Shown: one piece after another, positions 54,548-60,819 of the stretch
Numbering within the stretch: the first letter of the stretch is position 1
How the letters are laid out: each line of letters starts with the position of its first letter
NCBI GenBank assembly: GCA_964637345.1
Contig: CAZWTD010000005.1
Coordinates: 1-60,819 of the forward strand
Direction: 5' to 3'
Length of the DNA: 60,819 bases
Source of the DNA: CAZWTD01 sp964637345
GTDB taxonomy: Bacteria; Patescibacteriota; Patescibacteriia; HK-STAS-PATE-3
Notes under the pieces: model-generated
Seen by the model: the letters and a program-made list of their open reading frames with translations, nothing else
Told to the model about the DNA's origin: nothing
Databases searched by the model: none
Position numbers and translations under genes: made by a program

Positions 54548-54703
54548 GTGCGTTCTTTTATTGGCATTGCTCTCAAGATTCTTTTTTGCGTCCCAGCCTG
54601 GGCGCTCATCGCCCTCGGAATCGGACTTCTTGAACTTCGAGCTCGCTGTCACGGCGATTCGCTCCTCTTCGATCGCCCGCGTCGATCCGCCCCCGTCCAA
54701 TAA
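54548..54703 (+). CDS. 51-residue membrane micro-protein
   Basis: GTG 54548, five bases after GGAGG: MRSFIGIALKILFCVPAWAL continues IALGIGLLELRARC and a basic tail; one membrane helix. Its stop codon falls in the terminator loop. An overlapping frame from 54546 reads through the terminator and is rejected. Confidence 0.55.
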   Translation: MRSFIGIALKILFCVPAWALIALGIGLLELRARCHGDSLLFDRPRRSAPVQ

Positions 54704-54720
54704 CGGGGGCGTTCTCTTTT
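54689..54720 (+). terminator. terminator overlapping the end of the 51-residue gene
   Basis: Stem GCCCCCGT/ACGGGGGC and TTCTCTTTTT; the TAA stop of the gene lies in the loop. Confidence 0.8.
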
Positions 54721-54748
54721 TCAGAGAAAAGCGTCATACTTCCCACAC

Positions 54749-55150
54749 ATGAAACCCGTTGAATTTCTCAACCCCGACTTCCACTATGCCGTGGTTGGAG
54801 CAACAACTAACACGACAAAATACGGCTATACGGTGCTTAAAGATCTCGCGGACGCCGGCTTCTCCGTTGTAGGAATAAACCCGCATTATTCAGACATTGA
54901 CGGCATTCCCGTCTACCCGTCGCTTGAAGCCTCGCCAAGGCGTCCGGATGTGGCCGTCTTCGTCTTGCCTCCGGCGGCCGGACTTCTTCTTCTTGATACG
55001 GCTGTGCGGCTTAAGGTCCCCCGAGTATGGTTTCAGCCAGGCGCTGAAAATGATGCGATCCGCCAACGAATTAACCAACTTGGACTCGTTGGAATAGCCG
55101 ACGGAAGCTGTATTATGGTCGCGCGTCGATCTCTTGGCGTCCATGGCTAG
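54749..55150 (+). CDS. CoA-binding Rossm­ann-fold protein (YccU-like)
   Basis: 133 residues: FHYAVVGATTNTTKYGYTVL, GFSVVGINPHYSDIDGIPVY and PRVWFQPGAENDAI, the pattern of small CoA_binding_2 proteins. Substrate and role unknown. It overlaps rnhB by eight bases. Confidence 0.88.
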   Translation: MKPVEFLNPDFHYAVVGATTNTTKYGYTVLKDLADAGFSVVGINPHYSDIDGIPVYPSLEASPRRPDVAVFVLPPAAGLLLLDTAVRLKVPRVWFQPGAENDAIRQRINQLGLVGIADGSCIMVARRSLGVHG

Positions 55151-55769
55151 TCGCGGTCTTAGCGCCCGCTACGAGCTACCTTTTTGGCGACAGGAACAGC
55201 TTGTGGCAGGGCTTGATGAAGCTGGGCGGGGAGCCTGGGCCGGCCCAATTGTGGCTGGCGCCGTTATTTTCCCAATCGGGACACAGCTCCAGGGAATCAA
55301 CGACTCAAAACGCTTGAGTACGGCTCGCCGGCAGGAGCGTTTTATTGCTATCACAAAAACAGCGCTCGCTTGGGGCGTTGGTATTGTTGAAGCGAACGAT
55401 ATTGATCGGAACGGCATTCAAGCGGCCAATCGTCGCGCCCTTCTCGAAGCGCTTCGCCGATTACCAATACAGGCGGATCACATCGTCGTCGATGCCTTCC
55501 GACTTCCGCTTCCTTCGGTTGACCAGGCAGCCTTCCCAAAGGCTGACGGAAGCGTCTTTTCGGTAGCCGCAGCCTCAATTATCGCAAAAGTCGTTCGAGA
55601 TACGATCATGGAAAGCCTCGACGAGGCGCACCCGGGCTACGGATTCGCCCAACATAAGGGTTACGGGACTGAAATCCATCGACAAGCCATTCTCACGATC
55701 GGCCTTTCTCAGTTCCACCGCCGAAGTTTTTGCCATTTCGTTCCACAGGCAAAGCCCATCGACGCTTGA
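55143..55769 (+). CDS. rnhB: ribonuclease HII
   Basis: 208 residues from ATG 55143. VAGLDEAGRGAWAGPIVAGA carries the DEAGRG motif, then INDSKRLS, DHIVVDAFRLP and VFSVAAASIIAKVVRD, and GYGFAQHKGYGT. Removes RNA from RNA-DNA hybrids, including single misincorporated ribonucleotides. Overlap with the preceding gene favours this start. Confidence 0.96.
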   Translation: MASRGLSARYELPFWRQEQLVAGLDEAGRGAWAGPIVAGAVIFPIGTQLQGINDSKRLSTARRQERFIAITKTALAWGVGIVEANDIDRNGIQAANRRALLEALRRLPIQADHIVVDAFRLPLPSVDQAAFPKADGSVFSVAAASIIAKVVRDTIMESLDEAHPGYGFAQHKGYGTEIHRQAILTIGLSQFHRRSFCHFVPQAKPIDA

Positions 55770-55817
55770 GCGACTTCATGGTATAGTAACGTCGCATAAC
55801 GAACATCAACTTTTGCA

Positions 55818-56393
55818 ATGGATCGATTCCCTTCCGGTACCGTTCTCCTGAACGCCGCCGATATTCTCCGCCGAGCCCGCATTGATCTCGGAATGACGGT
55901 CGGTGATTTTGGTTGCGGAGGAACGGGCCTATTTACGCTCGAAGCGGCCCGCCTTGTCGGCGACCAAGGAAAGGTGTACGCGGTTGATATTCTCAAGTCT
56001 GCCTTGTTCTCTGTTATGAGTAAGGCGCGACTCGCCGGTATGCTGAATATCAAGCCGGTCTGGTCGAATCTTGAGCTCTACGGCGCAACCCGAGCAATTA
56101 AAGACGGAAGCGTTGATTTAGCGATTATCGTCAACACGCTCCATCAAAGCCAAAAGCCTCAGGCGATCCTCAAAGAAGTCTCACGGATGGCAAGTCGCAA
56201 CGGACGCATACTCATCGTCGAATGGATGACCGGGCGCGCCTCCTTTGGACCGAGCGAAAAAAATCTTGTCCTCCCGGAACGAGTTCGCCCGATGGCTGAA
56301 GAACTCGGACTCCACGAAGAATCCTCTTTTGAGGCCGGTCCGTATCATTACGGCCTCGTACTCACAAAGCAAGCAGCTAACGGAAAGGAATAG
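55818..56393 (+). CDS. SAM-dependent methyltransferase
   Basis: 191 residues. Motif I VGDFGCGGTGLFTLEAARLV, then VYAVDILKSALFSVMSKARL, VDLAIIVNTLHQSQKPQAIL and NGRILIVEW: a class I methyltransferase of the UbiE/arsenite-type outline. Substrate not assignable. Followed by yraN after a GTG start at 56397. Confidence 0.88.
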   Translation: MDRFPSGTVLLNAADILRRARIDLGMTVGDFGCGGTGLFTLEAARLVGDQGKVYAVDILKSALFSVMSKARLAGMLNIKPVWSNLELYGATRAIKDGSVDLAIIVNTLHQSQKPQAILKEVSRMASRNGRILIVEWMTGRASFGPSEKNLVLPERVRPMAEELGLHEESSFEAGPYHYGLVLTKQAANGKE

Positions 56394-56396
56394 CCT

Positions 56397-56771
56397 GTGC
56401 CCTCTCCAACCCAGCGCCTCGGCGCTCAGGGGGAAGCTGAGGCCGAGGCCTTCCTTATCGCCAACGGCTACCACATCCTCGATCAACACGTGACGAGCCG
56501 TTTTGGAGAACTTGATCTTGTCGCGCGTCAGGGGAAGACTCTCATTTTTATCGAAGTGCGCCGGCGGCGAAGCGGACGCTTCGGAAGTCCTGAAGAATCC
56601 CTAACCGAACGCAAGCTTGAGCACCTCGCCGCGGCAATTGAGCTCTACCGAAATGCCCACCCTGATCTTGCTACGCTTCCCTACCGTTTGGATCTTATCG
56701 TGATCGACGAAGCGACTCAGCCCCGACTGCGCCATCTCACCAATCTCTCCGCCGAACTCGCCGACCGATGA
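56397..56771 (+). CDS. YraN/UPF0102 endonuclease-like protein
   Basis: 124 residues. RLGAQGEAEAEAFLIANGYH, RFGELDLVARQGKTLIFIEV with the ExxLD...ExR catalytic-type core of the restriction-enzyme-like fold. Conserved in bacteria, role in DNA processing likely but unproven. Overlaps folC by four bases. Confidence 0.93.
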   Translation: MPSPTQRLGAQGEAEAEAFLIANGYHILDQHVTSRFGELDLVARQGKTLIFIEVRRRRSGRFGSPEESLTERKLEHLAAAIELYRNAHPDLATLPYRLDLIVIDEATQPRLRHLTNLSAELADR

Positions 56772-58051
56772 CCAACCAGAGGCTCCAGCGACTCATCAAC
56801 GCAACCCTTGGACCTCGACCGAGAGAAACGCTTCATCGAAAGCGCGCGTTACGCTTACATCGAATGCGAGCTCTTCTCGCAGCACTGAAGCATCCCGAAG
56901 CTCATTTTCTCACAATCCAAATTCTCGGAACAAGCGGCAAGGGATCGACCGCGGCGCTTCTCTCAAGCGTTCTCACGGCCGCACGGATTCCGGTTGGACT
57001 TTCAACAAAACCTTTCCTCGTTTCGCCGACTGAACATTTTCGCGTCAACGACGAAGAATGCTCACTGCATGATTTACGTACGGGACTTACGGCGATGCGG
57101 CCGGCAGTACGAATGACCGAGGCGCAGCTCCACGAATCACTCACACTCTTTGAAATTCTAACTGGCCTCGGCGCGCTTCTCTTTACCCGTTCAAAAGTCC
57201 GGGTCGGCATTTTTGAATCCGGACTTGGCGGAAAAACCGACGCCACCACCGAGCTCCATGCTCCGGTGAAGGTTCTCACGTCTATCGGTCTTGATCATAC
57301 GAAATCTCTCGGACCAACAATTCCCGCCATCACCCGACAAAAAGCCGGAGCGATCCGTACTGATGATTTTGTGATAAGCTCGGCCCGCGGCCAAGCGCTG
57401 AATATTATTCAATCAGCGGTAAAAAAACGTGGTGCGCATTTCATTGCCAGCACGGCCGCTCTCGGTTCTTCCTCACAAACCCGTTGGAGTGGGACAAGGT
57501 TCCGTTGGAAAAAAACGCAATACCACACGAGTCTTATTGGTCCGCACCAAGCGGATAACGCTTCCGCGGTTCTCGCGACCATTGCTGAATTACGACGTCG
57601 CGGATTCCGTATTCCCGACTCTGCCGTCATACGCGGCTTGAGCGCGGTGCGCTGGCCCGGCCGCTTTTCTGTGCTCCCGACCCGACCGAAAATCATTCTC
57701 GACGGCGCCCATAACCCGAGCAAGATCGCTGCCCTCGTCGAAACACTGGCTGCGCTTACGATTCCGAGAAAGCGCGTTCTTTGCATTTTTGCCTGTAAAA
57801 AAACGAAAGATGCGCGAACTATGCTTCAGCTTCTCGCTCCTGCCTGTCGGGAACTGTTTTATCCAACCCTTCATGGCGTGAAGGGACTTGTTCCCCAAAG
57901 GCAACTCACCGCCTTCGCTCCGGGCCAGCGCGCCACGTCCCTCGGTGCGGCGCTCCGCGCCGCCCGCGCTGCCGCCCGACCGAATGACATCATCCTTGTC
58001 ACTGGATCGCTCACCCTAGTCGGAGAGTACTATTCCCACCACCACTCATGA
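56768..58051 (+). CDS. folC: folylpolyglutamate/dihydrofolate synthase-like protein
   Basis: 427 residues. P-loop QILGTSGKGSTAALLSSVLT, FRVNDEE region, IFESGLGGKTDATTELHAPV and TSIGLDHTKSLGPTIPAITR, and C-terminal IILDGAHNPSKIAALV: Mur-ligase-type ATP enzyme that adds glutamates to folates. No other folate gene is nearby, so it may act on salvaged folate. Overlaps the next gene by four bases. Confidence 0.92.
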   Translation: MTNQRLQRLINATLGPRPRETLHRKRALRLHRMRALLAALKHPEAHFLTIQILGTSGKGSTAALLSSVLTAARIPVGLSTKPFLVSPTEHFRVNDEECSLHDLRTGLTAMRPAVRMTEAQLHESLTLFEILTGLGALLFTRSKVRVGIFESGLGGKTDATTELHAPVKVLTSIGLDHTKSLGPTIPAITRQKAGAIRTDDFVISSARGQALNIIQSAVKKRGAHFIASTAALGSSSQTRWSGTRFRWKKTQYHTSLIGPHQADNASAVLATIAELRRRGFRIPDSAVIRGLSAVRWPGRFSVLPTRPKIILDGAHNPSKIAALVETLAALTIPRKRVLCIFACKKTKDARTMLQLLAPACRELFYPTLHGVKGLVPQRQLTAFAPGQRATSLGAALRAARAAARPNDIILVTGSLTLVGEYYSHHHS

Positions 58052-58437
58052 ACGCATTCTCGGGTAAAGTCATCCAGGGCGAAGGCATAGCGCGGAGTAT
58101 CGGCTACCCAACGTTAAACCTCGATCGTCGGACGCTCATCGGCCGTCTTCCGCGAAAGGGCGTCTGGGCAATTTGGGCGAACGCCGATGGAGCACCAAAA
58201 GCCGCTATCTTAATCATCGGGGTTCCATTCCAAAATGCTTCCCGCAACGAGACAAAAGTTGAAGTTCACTTTCTGCGCCGTATTCACGTTAGATCCGGAA
58301 CACGAATAGTTGTCGAGCTGATTCGCTTCCTCCGCCCGCTCGAGCGCTACAAAACGAAAACCGCCCTGATCCAAGCCATTCGTCGAGACCGAAATTACGC
58401 ACGGAGAGTCCTTAAAACATCCACTCGAAGCGAATAA
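58048..58437 (+). CDS. stand-alone riboflavin kinase domain
   Basis: 129 residues: FSGKVIQGEGIARSIGYPTLNL is the flavokinase signature (G-x-x-x-x-G-x-GRxxGxPTxN), and ETKVEVHFL supplies the usual catalytic segment. RibF normally carries an FAD synthetase half at the N terminus; only the kinase half is here. It would convert riboflavin to FMN. Confidence 0.85.
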   Translation: MNAFSGKVIQGEGIARSIGYPTLNLDRRTLIGRLPRKGVWAIWANADGAPKAAILIIGVPFQNASRNETKVEVHFLRRIHVRSGTRIVVELIRFLRPLERYKTKTALIQAIRRDRNYARRVLKTSTRSE

Positions 58438-58618
58438 TGCGAATAGCAATAAGGGGTCCGGGGGCGGAGCATGCCGTCTTTTATTTGATCAAGGCAGAAG
58501 AAGGCAACGGCATTCGAAGCCCCCGGGACTCTTTGGTTCTTTCTGGTCACAGAAAGAACAAGGCGTCAGCCTTAAAAAGAAAGACAGTTGTCGGAAAAAC
58601 ATGGTACAGTATTCTTCT
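58438..58618. other. intergenic stretch
   Basis: Holds only short overlapping frames. TTGTCG and TACAGT near 58588-58608 could be an imperfect promoter for the next gene. Confidence 0.4.
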
Positions 58619-59416
58619 ATGGAAACCTTCATCGCCCAACTCGCAAAGCGCGTCGGACGCTCGCTCAAGCACGAATTTTCCAAGCAGAGCCGAACCGCCT
58701 GGCGCGAAAAAGCCAAGAGCCAAATAGTCACAAAAGCTGACCTGCTCGCGAATCGCATGATTCTCAAGACCATCCGGTCTCGCTTCCCCTCCCACGCAAT
58801 CCTCAGCGAAGAGAGCGGGCGCGGCGGACGCCGATCACCCTACACTTGGGTCGTTGATCCCCTTGATGGAACAACAAACTTCACCTTGAAGCAGCCGTTT
58901 TTCGCCGTCTCCATCGGCCTCGTACATGACGACCGGCCGGTGCTTGGGGTCGTCTATTCCCCGATGCTTGATGAGCTCTTTTCCGCAGAGCGCGGGAAGG
59001 GCGCGCGGCTGAATGGACGCCGGCTCAAGGTGTCCCCAACATCAGCGTTATCCCGTGCCTTCCTGACCTTCTGCTACGGTAGCCGGATTCCTGATCTAAA
59101 GCGAGCCATACGCCTCTTCACAAGCTTAAAACTGAGCGGGCAAGATCTTCGGCAATTCGGGTCGGCTTCGCTCGAATCCGCCTACGTTGCCGCCGGGCGA
59201 ACCGAAGCAATTATCATCCCGGGCGCGCACGCGTGGGACGTCGCCGCGGGCGCCATTATCGTCGAAGAGGCGGGCGGGCGCGTAACGGATTTCCAAGACC
59301 GGCCCTGGACGCTCCAATCCCGCGACTACCTGGCAACAAATGCCGCGCTTCATCCAGCGCTACTCAAGCATTTCCGCCACCCATCTCGGCGCCGCGCATT
59401 GCTCGGAACAACATGA
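58619..59416 (+). CDS. inositol monophosphatase-family phosphatase
   Basis: 265 residues from ATG 58619. HAILSEESGRGGRR, WVVDPLDGTTNFTLKQPFFA (metal-binding DPLDGTTNF) and PGAHAWDVAAGAIIVEEAGG are the family motifs. Hydrolyses a phosphomonoester such as inositol phosphate, histidinol phosphate or FBP. Its stop overlaps the start of the M24 gene (ATGA). Confidence 0.92.
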   Translation: METFIAQLAKRVGRSLKHEFSKQSRTAWREKAKSQIVTKADLLANRMILKTIRSRFPSHAILSEESGRGGRRSPYTWVVDPLDGTTNFTLKQPFFAVSIGLVHDDRPVLGVVYSPMLDELFSAERGKGARLNGRRLKVSPTSALSRAFLTFCYGSRIPDLKRAIRLFTSLKLSGQDLRQFGSASLESAYVAAGRTEAIIIPGAHAWDVAAGAIIVEEAGGRVTDFQDRPWTLQSRDYLATNAALHPALLKHFRHPSRRRALLGTT

Positions 59417-60099
59417 CAAAACTCGCTGCCCAGACAACAGCCCTTCGAAAGATCGCCTGGGCCTGGCCTCGCTTTGTAGTACAACTTCATCCCGGATTAA
59501 CTGAACGCCAAACTACCCGCCTCCTCTACCAGGCGCTTCGCGCGGCCGGTTTTACCCGCTGGGCTTTTCCGACCATCGTCGCGGCCGGGGAGAGCGCCGC
59601 CGAGCCCCACCACAAGCCGACTGATCGAAAAGTCCGCGCCAACGAATTTCTAAAGATTGACTTTGGTGTCACCTTTCAAGGCTGGAAAACCGACATCACG
59701 CGAACGCTCATTCTCGGCCGTCCGACGCTCGTCCAACGCAAACTCCACGCGCTCCTCCTGAAAGCGCAATCAAGGGCCGCTCATGGGATTAAAGCCGGGA
59801 TTCCCGCCCGTGAGCTCGACGCGCTCGCCCGCGACGTTATCAGCCGCGCCGGGTTCGGAAAAGCCTTTATCCACTCAACCGGGCACGGCGTCGGCCGCGC
59901 CATTCACGAAGCGCCCTTTCTCTCGCCTGGCCCAAAAGGCGACCGCCTCCTCCGCGTCGGCGACGTCATCACCATCGAACCAGGCATTTACATCCCGAAC
60001 AAGCTTGGTCTCCGCGTCGAGGATATGTACGTTGTTACAAAAACCGGCGGTCGCTGCTTGAGCGACGCTATTTCACGAACACTTCGCCAAACCCAATAG
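59413..60099 (+). CDS. M24-family metallopeptidase, catalytic domain only
   Basis: 228 residues from ATG 59413. FLKIDFGVTFQGWKTDITRT gives the two Asp ligands, HSTGHGVGRAIHE the His, VITIEPGIYIPN and RVEDMYVVTKTG the Glu ligands. Xaa-Pro aminopeptidases have an extra N-terminal domain that is absent here, so the protein is closer in size to methionine aminopeptidase, though motif order is Xaa-Pro type. Confidence 0.9.
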   Translation: MTKLAAQTTALRKIAWAWPRFVVQLHPGLTERQTTRLLYQALRAAGFTRWAFPTIVAAGESAAEPHHKPTDRKVRANEFLKIDFGVTFQGWKTDITRTLILGRPTLVQRKLHALLLKAQSRAAHGIKAGIPARELDALARDVISRAGFGKAFIHSTGHGVGRAIHEAPFLSPGPKGDRLLRVGDVITIEPGIYIPNKLGLRVEDMYVVTKTGGRCLSDAISRTLRQTQ

Positions 60100-60146
60100 C
60101 GCGAGTGTTTCCACGCGCGCTATGAATATGGGTCACGTTCTTCAGA

Positions 60147-60819
60147 CTACGAATCGAGAAACTGAAAACCTGAGAGAATCTGTGTAAGCGTGTCGCGGCT
60201 GTCATCGAGAGTCGATTTTCCGTTTGAGATGAGCTGAATAATATAAAGTTCACTATTGTAAACAATATATACAACGTCCTGATATACCCCTTGGGTGGGA
60301 AGACCTTGAACCGTTTCCCGCTGGAGAATGGCTGATATTTCGTCTACGGTCGTCTCGACGCGCTCTGACACCGCGGTAGTGCTGGGATTATTTGTGTGCT
60401 CGTCAGCGAGTTGATTAAGTGCATACCCTCGGGTGGACTGCACTGAAACGATGAGAAAGAGATCATCGTTTCCAATAGTCTCTCGTCCAATATCATCCGA
60501 GGCGAAATATTGGTAGTTCGTCGGTCGGGCTTCGTCGACTTTTATCCAAGTGGCTGGATATTTGAAACTGTAGCCATCTGTCTCATTCGTATACGTCAGC
60601 CAGTCATCCTGAACAGCAGAATTCGAATTAGCATTTGCCGTACTGTTTGTGTTTGATGGACACGCTTCAAACTCGCAATTCGGGGGAACCCGACCGACGG
60701 AAGAGCCGTCCGGGCAGAGCTTCGCATCCATCGTACAGGCGACGCTATTGACGTTCGCATTGCCATTCGCGTTGTCATTCCCGTTGTTTACGGTAATAAC
60801 CGAATAGGTCACAATTCCC
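60147..60819 (-). CDS. Asn-rich surface lipoprotein-like protein, 5' end cut by window edge
   Basis: About 224 visible codons, open to the right edge. Low-complexity NGNDNANGNANVNS linker, then ACTMDAKLCPDGSSVGRVPP with NCEFEACP (a Cys-rich module I associate with CPR secreted proteins), a second Asn/Ser linker and a PsbP-like domain (DGYSFKYPATWIKVDE; LFLIVSVQ). The missing start probably carries a signal peptide. Confidence 0.75.
   Translation of the reverse strand, partial: GIVTYSVITVNNGNDNANGNANVNSVACTMDAKLCPDGSSVGRVPPNCEFEACPSNTNSTANANSNSAVQDDWLTYTNETDGYSFKYPATWIKVDEARPTNYQYFASDDIGRETIGNDDLFLIVSVQSTRGYALNQLADEHTNNPSTTAVSERVETTVDEISAILQRETVQGLPTQGVYQDVVYIVYNSELYIIQLISNGKSTLDDSRDTLTQILSGFQFLDS

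Noticed and set aside
54546..54752. 68-codon frame overlapping the 51-residue gene
   Set aside because: It reads through the terminator hairpin and into the next leader; spacing from GGAGG is worse.
59233..59412. N-terminal 60-residue extension of the M24 peptidase
   Set aside because: Arg-rich shadow of the upstream phosphatase; the ATG overlapping its stop codon is the natural start.

Overview
The window reads as a chromosomal scaffold from a member of the Candidate Phyla Radiation (Patescibacteria), with UGA used as a normal stop. The evidence is gene content: VanW/YoaR-like and SpoIID-like surface proteins, small isolated membrane proteins, a Cys/Asn-rich lipoprotein, lipid acyltransferases with no fatty-acid synthesis genes in sight, a proton-pumping pyrophosphatase, and many leaderless or Shine-Dalgarno-free housekeeping genes. 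A 100-base run of N (19526-19625) shows it is a scaffolded, probably metagenomic, assembly. The phylum call is inference; I cannot place it more finely.

Layout. 1-7.5 kb: a truncated DUF1801 gene, tRNA-Lys, a broken tRNA and tRNA-Arg, a 365-nt structured RNA gene, then a minus-strand RNA-metabolism block (cmk-like kinase, pnp, a hypothetical, a NYN-domain gene, rpsO) and a glycosyltransferase. 7.6-12.3 kb: the unusual region (next paragraph). 12.4-25.6 kb: secG, a peptide-binding protein, an apparent tRNA nested in a tRNA, an ECF sigma/anti-sigma pair, tRNA-Pro and tRNA-Phe, a SpoIID protein, a GHMP kinase and a cluster of tiny Cys-rich genes. 25.6-30.3 kb: queA, a PH-domain protein, ruvB, a NIF3-family gene and an acetyltransferase. 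30.4-38.1 kb: a rod-like RNA gene, VanW-like, Hsp20, VIT-like, tRNA-Arg, small proteins, a lipoprotein and uvrC. 38.3-48.1 kb: lysS, small membrane proteins, nusA, hppA and a tight operon of three acyltransferases plus an adenylating enzyme. 48.4-60.8 kb: aminotransferase, tig, yjbQ, peroxiredoxin/thioredoxin, glutamate dehydrogenase, rnhB, a methyltransferase, yraN, folC, a flavokinase, an inositol-phosphatase, an M24 peptidase and a truncated lipoprotein.

The main discovery candidate is at 7600-12303. On the minus strand lie twelve free-standing short transcription units (about 95-115 nt). Each has its own sigma70-type promoter (TTGACa-N16-18-TAnnnT) and ends in a GC-rich hairpin whose short T tract runs into, or sits just before, the next -35 box. 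Between start site and hairpin the RNA is a 5-nt periodic array: every fifth nucleotide is G, occasionally C, almost never A or U (hand count over fourteen arrays: 173 G, 23 C, 1 U, 0 A in 197 register positions), while the four bases between vary freely. Two protein genes lie in the same array and carry the same element after their stop codons. One encodes a 211-residue protein that looks like a RAMP/Cas7-type RNA-binding protein, and its mRNA leader also carries a short array. The other is a DinG/XPD-type helicase with a likely Fe-S cluster. A Cas7-like protein, a DinG helicase and arrayed small RNAs resemble the parts list of type IV CRISPR systems, but there are no CRISPR repeats, no Cas1/Cas2 and the RNA has a new grammar. 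I propose a small-RNA-guided system in which the protein contacts or flips out every fifth base; this is inference and the tests are given.

Other recurring patterns: several tRNA genes sit at the tip of long inverted repeats that extend the acceptor stem; and genes fall into two classes, housekeeping genes with little or no Shine-Dalgarno sequence and stand-alone cassettes with a strong promoter, a strong GGAGG and a GC-rich terminator.
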